NCBI GenBank assembly: GCA_002900995.3
Contig: CM035306.1
Location: 4,588,584 to 4,640,194, forward strand
Length of the DNA stretch: 51,611 nt
Source: Ganoderma boninense
Lineage: Eukaryota; Basidiomycota; Agaricomycetes; Polyporales; Polyporaceae
Direction: 5' to 3'
Positions 45,395 to 51,611 of the stretch are shown piece by piece. Both the position numbers and the translations under genes were made by a program. Each line of letters starts with the position of its first letter. Positions within the stretch are counted from its first letter, which is position 1. Below the pieces are notes generated by a model. That model was not told the origin of the DNA and made no database searches. It was given only the letters and a program-made list of their open reading frames with translations.

Positions 45395-46410
45395 ATGTCT
45401 ACCCCGACGCTGGCAACTAGGGCGAACCAGCCTTCCCCGGTCAAGTTCACGGGGAGCCTCACCCCCGAGCAGCGAGCTCGCGTCCTCAAGCTGACGGACT
45501 TGGTCCTCCACGGCAGAAGCAGCTTTGCAAAAGGGATAGGATCGCGCCTGGAGCTGGTCGACGTGTCGGTGCACGAGCGGCCTGAGGATGGGAAGATGCA
45601 TGCGGAGGTGGCGTTCGAGATAGACGTGGACGAAGGTGCGTGCCCCGCCTCCCGTCTGCACACGACATTCGCTGCGCATCGGTGCTGAGGGGCAGTCAAG
45701 ATATGCTCAATGCGGCAGGGAATGTACACGGCGGATGCACGATGTTCATGATCGACGTGTACGTCCCTCGAGGCCCTGGGCGCTCGTGGCTCGCGGGTGC
45801 ACTGACCACGACGGCGACCGTGCCTCCCGATAGATGCTCCTCCATCGCTCTCCATGTGCTTGGAATTGCTCGGAACAAGCAATCGAATCTCGTCTCTCAG
45901 GCGATCACGACCGTGTTCCACGCTCCTGCTGCTATGTGCGTGCGACCTCCTCGTGCTTCAGTGAGTCCCCTGTTGACAACGCACCTCGATCTCTCAGCGG
46001 CGCGAGACTCCAAATTGCGAACAAGACGGTGTCGTTTGGGACACGCACTGTCTCCGTCCGCACAGAGGCATGTTTATGTCTGCATGTGTTGCGTGGTACG
46101 GTCACTCACGGCGCTCCTCTGCTACTTAGATATGGGATACGACGAACCGGAGGCTCGTCGCCACGGGCATTCACAACCAGATGACGCCGTCGGAGCCAAA
46201 GTTGTAGCAAGATCACGTCCTACCGTGTGTCCCATTCGACTTCTTCATGCATACCGCATTGCAGGTACAGACCAGTGCTTAGCGCTTATCAGTGGGTCTT
46301 CGACGACTTGAATATCCATCCAGCGCTCAGGCGTTGGGGGACGCAAGTTTCAACGTCGACGTCGACGTCGTATGATATCCCCGTCGAACCTACATTTGTG
46401 CTAACGGCTA
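45290..46410 (+). repeat. Inverted segmental duplicate, right copy (thioesterase 4)
   Basis: Matches the reverse complement of about 33200-34480, including introns and short flanks on both sides. Confidence 0.7.
45395..46207 (+). CDS. Hotdog-fold thioesterase, PaaI/THEM2-like (copy 4)
   Basis: Predicted acyl-CoA-type thioesterase, about 195 residues. Exons: 45395-45635, 45701-45758, 45834-45935, 45998-46067 and 46130-46207. The last intron begins with GC (gaggcatgt at 46065-46073) where copy 2 has GT; the other donors are GT. The sequence opens MSTPTLATRANQPSPVKFTG. The active-site block is MLNAAGNVHGGCTMFMIDV, then CSSIALHVLGIARNKQSNLV, QAITTVFHAPAA, ANKTVSFGTRTVSVRTE and WDTTNRRLVATGIHNQMTP. 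Copy 2 is its closest relative. If the GC donor is not spliced the last exon is lost and the protein ends a few residues after RTE, within the intron. Apart from that the frame is complete. It sits just outside the MITE, in the spacer of the large inverted duplication. Confidence 0.84.
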
Positions 46411-47029
46411 TGAACATGAACACGGGAGGACACCGAACTCTGAGATCTGAGGTGCTACACCGCAAGTCAACTGCAGGTTGTTCTATCTTCGTGGCCTCAC
46501 CCTCGTCCTTGCCCAATACTTCCCCGTCTCTTCGGCGTCTCATTCCTCGAGCTACAGACGCATGCAGAATCAGCTGGCCAGGCGCAGTATGACGATGAGC
46601 CTATCTGCTGCCTCCTACGGTGGCTACAAGAGGAAAGAGACAGAATATCAATATCACATGTCCACGGAGTCCGGTAAGCTGAAGACGCGTCATTTAGGCA
46701 AGTAACCCTTAAATTCCCCAGCTTCCCTTCAACCCGTCGATGTCGATTCGCCAGAATCTACTACCGCCCTCTCCCCGCTCGTGTTTGTTTCTCGTTCCCT
46801 CTCCACGCTGCTCGTCCGTATGCATATGGATATGTCGCATGAGGCGGCTGGCGGGGATAAGTCACTAAGCATAGCGACGTGATTGAATGGTAAGGCCGCT
46901 TGGCTGGTAGACATAGTAGCTCCTTGCAACGATTGACATGAACGCCCTCGTGGAAGAGGTCCAGGATGCATGGACGCTGATGGAAGAGGGAAATCGCGTT
47001 TCCTCCTCAAGACCACGCTCTGAACAGGT
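46208..47029. other. Intergenic between thioesterase copy 4 and the right arm
   Basis: 46315-46400 resembles the flank of thioesterase copy 2. The remainder shows no exon series. Homology to the left arm begins gradually after about 47000. Confidence 0.5.
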
Positions 47030-47600
47030 GATATCGATAGCGCTCCGGTTCAGAACGGGTCCGGCGGCTCTGGCTACTGGCTCGCTGCATGTACGCAGCA
47101 TCGGCGGAGGGTCGGATCCCTCCACGGCCAATCGTCGACGTGTCGTGCGTGCGCTACACAACTCTATCACGGTCAGCCATGTGGCCGCCACAAAGCTGTT
47201 GGCGTCACCGCCTCGGGCCACTCCTCTCTTCCCGACCACGAACCCAGCGATCATTTCCCACCTATTGCCGCTTGGGCATGGCTGCTTGTGGGTTTGTTTG
47301 TATTGAGAGTACGTATTTTGCTCCAGCCCATTTGAGCGCCGTGGCCCCATCGCTCCATCCTTCGCGTCAGCATCATTCAATTTCCTCAGGCCCTGTCCGT
47401 ATCGTCCACGAAAGCTGCGTCGGCCAGCTTCTGACGGCGTGCTCCCGACATTCTACGCGACCTCTCTTGACAGCTGAAGCACTTGCCACGCGCCCGGTCT
47501 CCGCCTCACCGGGGGCACCGTTTCTCAAGGACTCGCCTTGGTTCGCCTCGAACGTTGGCCACAGTGTCTCCATTGACCGGTCGCACCCCGTCCGTGCGCA

Positions 47601-47606
47601 TATATA
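47601..47606 (+). promoter_or_regulatory. TATA-like box of thioesterase copy 5
   Basis: tatata, 84 bp before the ATG at 47685, mirrored at 43266-43272 in the left arm. Confidence 0.5.
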
Positions 47607-47684
47607 GCGCGTCACGTCGCCCCCTCCCCCTCACATCATCCAATCACCTCCCTCCTTCACCTCTTCGACGACCTCAAGATCCCC

Positions 47685-48673
47685 ATGTCTCTCATCATCC
47701 CGAGCTACACCCCCTGCCCCCCGCATCGCCCTCCTCCGCCTACACGCCAACCAAGCCGAGCTCGGTGCTCTTCCAGGGCGACGTCCCGCCCTCCGTGCAG
47801 CGGAAGATCGTCGAGTTCAGCGACTTCCACCTCAAAGCCGTTGATTTCGCGCGGACGACGGGCGACCGACTCGCGCTGAAAGAGGCTGCGGTGTTCCGGC
47901 GCGCCGAGGACGGGAAGATGCAGTCGCGGGTCGTGTACGAGATCACTGTTGCACAAGGCAAGTGTGCACACACACGACTGTCATGTCTGGGCTAATGACG
48001 TTCAGGTCTACTCGTCGATCGCAATCGCACTTTCAGATATGACGAACCGGCAACATACGCTACACGGCGGGTGCACCGCGTTCCTCGTCGATGTGTAAGC
48101 ACGTTTCTTCATCTGTTCCCTCACGGAGGTGGGTTTTCATACATTGGACAGGTGCTCGTCCGTCGGGCTGGCGTTCCTGGCGATGGTGCAGGGCAAGCCA
48201 TCCGACTTCGTCTCGCAGACGATCACCGCGACGTACCATGCGCCCGCACCTCTGTGAGTCCCTCCTTTTCCCTCGTCCCCATCCCTGTCACGTCCCCGGT
48301 TCGATTCCCGTACTTTCCGAGAACCTCGGAAGGCAGCGGCGTCCTCCCTATGATGACCGTCGCCGACACAGTCCCCGCCACACCACATGTCTGAATGCTA
48401 ATATTCACAACGCAACTTAGAGGAGCTAAGCTGCACGTAGTCAGCACGACGACGTCCTTCGGCGCGCGGACGGTCGCCTCCCGGATCGAGGTGGGCGTGC
48501 TGCTCCGTGTTTCTCGGACGCGTTCGAGATTTGGTGCTGATGCATGATGTCTCGCCCCCATATTGCAGATCTGGGACGTGACGCACCGCCGGCTGTGCGT
48601 GTCGGGCGTGCACAACAAGATGGCGCCGAAGCTGCCGACCCCGACCCCGACGCCGGAGCGGGCGAAACTGTGA
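47685..48673 (+). pseudogene. Hotdog-fold thioesterase (copy 5, right arm), frameshifted after the start
   Basis: Near-twin of copy 3. Conserved exons: 47685-47957, 48037-48094, 48152-48253, an exon starting near 48421 and a last exon ending at 48673. They keep MTNRQHTLHGGCTAFLVDV, CSSVGLAFLAMVQGKPSDFV, TTTSFGARTVASRIE and WDVTHRRLCVSGVHNKMAP. The ATG at 47685 matches that of copy 3, but the Pro-codon run that follows (about 47709-47740) is one base shorter. This ATG frame therefore stops within about 65 codons, while the domain frame has no near ATG. The first intron begins with GC (caaggcaagt at 47954-47963). Either the copy is a young pseudogene, or it uses an upstream start in the long open domain frame (possible from 47483), or a base was lost in assembly. 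Confidence 0.8.
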
Positions 48674-50161
48674 TCTCAACTTGGTGCTCGTCGGGCGGGA
48701 AGCGGGAAGCGGGAGGCAGTGGTCGGAGGAGGACGTGGACAACCAAAAACCGCGGGAGAAAAGAGAGCCCGAAGGGACGTTTGCTTGCAGGTTTCGAGCG
48801 CACAGTCGCGATCTATGCTATGATACAGGTGCTGGTTGGGTGATGAAGGGGGACATTGAACACCGGCGCACGTACCGTGCACACAGACGCAACTTGGGTT
48901 CAGGGAAATTCACCATCCATCGTACCCGCAAGGTTCGAGGGGACCAGGTACCTTGAACGCGAGTCAGGCTCGGCGGCAAGTGGGTAGAGCGCGACTGGCG
49001 CATCGCGCACTGAGACCATGGACGTGGGCGCTGGCAGGGAGCAGAAGAAGGTGGACGGTGTTAAGGGTGGGTGGGCGAGGATCGACTGGGGAAGACCGGG
49101 GGTTTGGGCAAGCCGAGTGGCTCGGAGCGGGTCCGAGCTTCTCGCTAAGCTCTTCCTCTTTCCTAAGTACGTCGTCCTTGTGGCGTCGGATCTGACAGGT
49201 CGCCCAGTTTCCCAGTCAGCTCTTCCGCTCTTCTCGGGCGGCGGTCTGCCCCCAGAAGATTCTACCCCAAATGTACGACAAAGATTTACGGTACCACACC
49301 CATTTCGACCAATATCTCCGGGGCCGCAGGCCATGGCATGTTCTCAGGTCGTTCTTGTGGGAAATCGCCGATATTTATATTGTGCTGTGGGGGACGTGCG
49401 ACTGCAGGAGTCTGGCTGAAACGAAGCGGGACAAGCAACGAACACCGTTGTTTGCGGCAACGGTTCAGACAGAGCTCGACCCAAGACTCCGAGTCGGACG
49501 GACTCGGAGTCTGCAACGAGCTCGTCGGCCTGCTTTGGGACAGATCCCTGACGGGCTTCGAATCTGGACGAAGATACGCTCGGCCGCTCCACGGTCTGTT
49601 CGATCTGGTGCCCACGGTGGCCGCAACACCGCCGCTACCTCGGTCCCCAAGTGGTGGGGTGGCGTCGTTCTGCCTGGGGCCCGGGAAGGGCAGATCTCGG
49701 ACTGAGCGGAGATCGGGAGCACCGGGAGCGTCGATCCATCTGGGGATGTCATTTACCGTCGGGGGAAGCGAAGCATTGGTTAGCATTTTAGATAGGACAT
49801 TGCTCGCGAGATCGTGCCTGTCGCTAGATACCAGCACGCCAGGCCGGGCACCGGCGGGATCCAGGAAGACGGGCTGTGACGTTATAATTACAATCCTGGC
49901 AGCGAGAGATCGAGGGGGAGGCATGGATCTGACATGTATGCAGTAAGTACATGCGCCAAGCGCGTTCGCCTTGTTTCCTGGGACTGCCACTTGCAGCCTC
50001 GCCGCTGGGTTGAAACGTACGACCAAGTTTCTCTCCCGCCGGGGAACGACACCGTCGCACGGTGGTCAGCGACACCCATCCAAGCTCCATATCACAAGTT
50101 CGACCGCCGCCACGAACCCAAAGGTTTCTCCAAGATAGATAGTCTCGAGATATTCATCTCA
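48674..50161. other. Non-coding part of the right arm and short flank
   Basis: Mirrors 40850-42125. The longest frame (49286-50026, minus) shares peptide blocks with a frame in the left arm, but indels break collinearity, so it is not called. The P450 gene begins immediately after. Confidence 0.5.
49484..49512. repeat. Small hairpin, right-arm counterpart
   Basis: agactccgagtc, five bases, gactcggagtct: a perfect 12-bp stem. The counterpart at 41330-41352 is 9 bp. Confidence 0.78.
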
Positions 50162-51611
50162 TCACCGCCTCCGCTTGAGCACGACCGGCAGCTCCGGCCG
50201 GTTCGCCACCAAATAGTCCCTAAACTCCTTCTCGTACTTCCCCGCATCCCACCCCTCACTCTCTCCAAAGCGCAGGCGGAACCGCTGCACGAGCGCGCAC
50301 ACGACAGTGCGCATCTGGCGCATCGCGAGCGCCTTGCCGACGCAGCTCATCGGCCCGTGCGAGAACGGGACGAACGCGCCCTCGTCGTGCACGAACGCGC
50401 CTGCCGAGGTTGGAGCTGAACGTGGAGCCTGAGTATGAGAGGGAGGAGGAGGGGCGAGGTCGAGGGACAAGTGGCCGGCGGCGACGAGCCAGCGCTCGGG
50501 CCAGAACGCGTCGGGGCAGACGAAGTTGCGCGCGTCGCGGTGCAGGACGTACGGCGGGACGTAGACGTGCGTCCCCGGTGGGAGCGTCCTGTTCCCCACA
50601 CAACATACACACGAGCTGCGTCAGCGAGAACAGTGACGACTGGACAGTGGAGAGAGGACAGACAGGGAGCCGACGACCACAGGCGCTGCGGCGTCGTGGG
50701 GGACCTGGCGCGGGCTGCTCGTCGGCGCGGGCGGGAAGAGACGGAGGGCCTCGTTGCTGCGTCGGACAGGTCAGCAGGCATTTGCATACAATAGGAGGAG
50801 GAACGGGGACAGAGACGCGTACATGACCGCGGTGAGGTAGTGCATCTCGCGGTGGTGCGCGGTGTCACACACGTCCTCACCCTGAGGATAGAACCGGTCG
50901 ACCTCTGCCTGGAGCGCCGTGTACGCGTGTGGGTGCGCGAGGAGGCAGTAGAAGATGCTCGTGATCGCGTTCGAGCTCGTGTCGGAGCCTGCGACCATCG
51001 CGAGGACGCCGTCGTCGAGGAGGTGGCGCTCTGGGGGAGGAGCTTCCTCAGGGAGGTCTTCGTTGTTCTGTCGCACCCGAACAGTGAGAAGCCAGTGATA
51101 CGAATACCCCTCTTGGACGGTGCACGTACCAAGTAGTAGAAGAGGTCGCGCGTGGAGGACCCGCGCGCGACGCGCTTCTTGGTCAGCGTGCGGCCATACT
51201 CGAGGAGCATGTTGAGCGGACCGCCAGCCCCGTGGATGTACCCGAGGTAGATGCCTAGCCAGGGAAGCTGACCCAGGTGGAACGCTACCCTGTCGTAGAC
51301 ACAAGTCGTCAGCCGAGGAAGTAAACTACGTTGATCGAGAAGACCAACTCTGTGCCCTTATCGACCATTGCCCATATATCACCCTTGTCTCCATCCCGCA
51401 TTTGTTCGGACCCTCCGCCGAAGCTATTGTGCATTCAATGAGAAGGAAACAAAACCGCATACCGGAACACGCACACCATGTCGGACATGAAGTCGTATCT
51501 GCGTGCGTGCGATTAATAACACAACAATAAACTTCGGTGGATGGCTCAAGCCCACTTACGCGAAGTAGTTGATCCACTTCCCGAGCACCACCATGCCTTC
51601 CTGCTTCCCCA
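50162..51611 (-). CDS. Cytochrome P450 monooxygenase (copy 2), 5' end outside the window
   Basis: Paralogue of the P450 at 30098-32400, partial: the N-terminal third lies beyond the right edge. Visible from the edge inward on the minus strand: VVLGKWINYF; YDFMSDM; FGGGSEQMRDGDKGDIWAM; LGQLPWLGIYLGYIHGAGGP; KKRVARGSSTRDLFYYLV; I-helix LAMVAGSDTSSNAITSIF with the usual Asp-Thr pair; K-helix NEALRLFPPAPTSSPRQV (ExxR); DAFWPERWLVAAG; heme loop FVPFSHGPMSCVGKALAM with its Cys ligand; and the end FRDYLVANRPELPVVLKRRR at 50162. Several short introns split it; the shared exon boundaries match copy 1. No frame disruption was seen in this part, so it is the better reference for judging damage in copy 1. 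Substrate unknown. Confidence 0.9.

Larger units (their letters stand above)
47030..50020 (+). repeat. Right arm of the roughly 3-kb inverted duplication
   Basis: Reverse complement of the left arm, about 40850-43830. Carries thioesterase copy 5, its promoter and non-coding flank. Confidence 0.88.

Overview
The window looks like nuclear DNA of a basidiomycete fungus, most likely an agaricomycete. The evidence is short GT-AG introns (about 50-120 bp) inside almost every gene, GC-rich coding DNA, a fungal non-LTR retrotransposon, a hAT transposon, P450s with basidiomycete-type heme motifs and a DM9-repeat protein. It is a eukaryotic scaffold with one 100-N gap (17988-18087). No rRNA, tRNA or CRISPR was recognised. 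Species-level placement is not possible from the sequence alone.

Layout. 1-590 (-) holds the probable 5' part of a Ser/Pro-rich gene running off the left edge, with one in-frame TGA. 600-5850 is a long strand-asymmetric, pyrimidine-rich, promoter-like stretch, and 5850-9050 has no gene I can support. 9070-17945 is a 5'-truncated, poly(A)-tailed non-LTR retrotransposon on the minus strand. It is bounded by a 17-bp target duplication and split between its RT and RNase H domains by a 4.26-kb hAT transposon (10675-14934) with perfect 8-bp target duplications. 18.1-21.8 kb is gene-poor.

From 21.8 kb to the right edge three gene families recur. There are two multi-pass membrane proteins (21780-23598 minus, frameshifted; 38328-40012 plus, apparently intact). 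There are five hotdog-fold PaaI/THEM2-like thioesterases with one shared five-exon layout (24991-25906 +, 33477-34369 -, 42126-43186 -, 45395-46207 +, 47685-48673 +). There are two cytochrome P450s (30098-32400 - and 50162-edge -). A DM9/DUF3421 protein with a poly-Ser/Lys/His N-terminus lies at 35127-36217 (-).

The right half was shaped by inverted duplication. Two roughly 3-kb arms (about 40.85-43.83 and 47.03-50.02 kb) mirror each other, and each carries one thioesterase. The spacer contains a 536-bp MITE with about 100-bp terminal inverted repeats. A second, shorter inverted pair carries the other two related thioesterases. Several duplicates show decay: a 1-bp deletion just after the start of the right-arm thioesterase, frameshifts at the end of P450-1 and in one membrane protein, and GC instead of GT splice donors. 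Co-location of P450s, acyl-CoA-type thioesterases and membrane proteins suggests a metabolic gene cluster under birth-and-death duplication. That last statement is inference.
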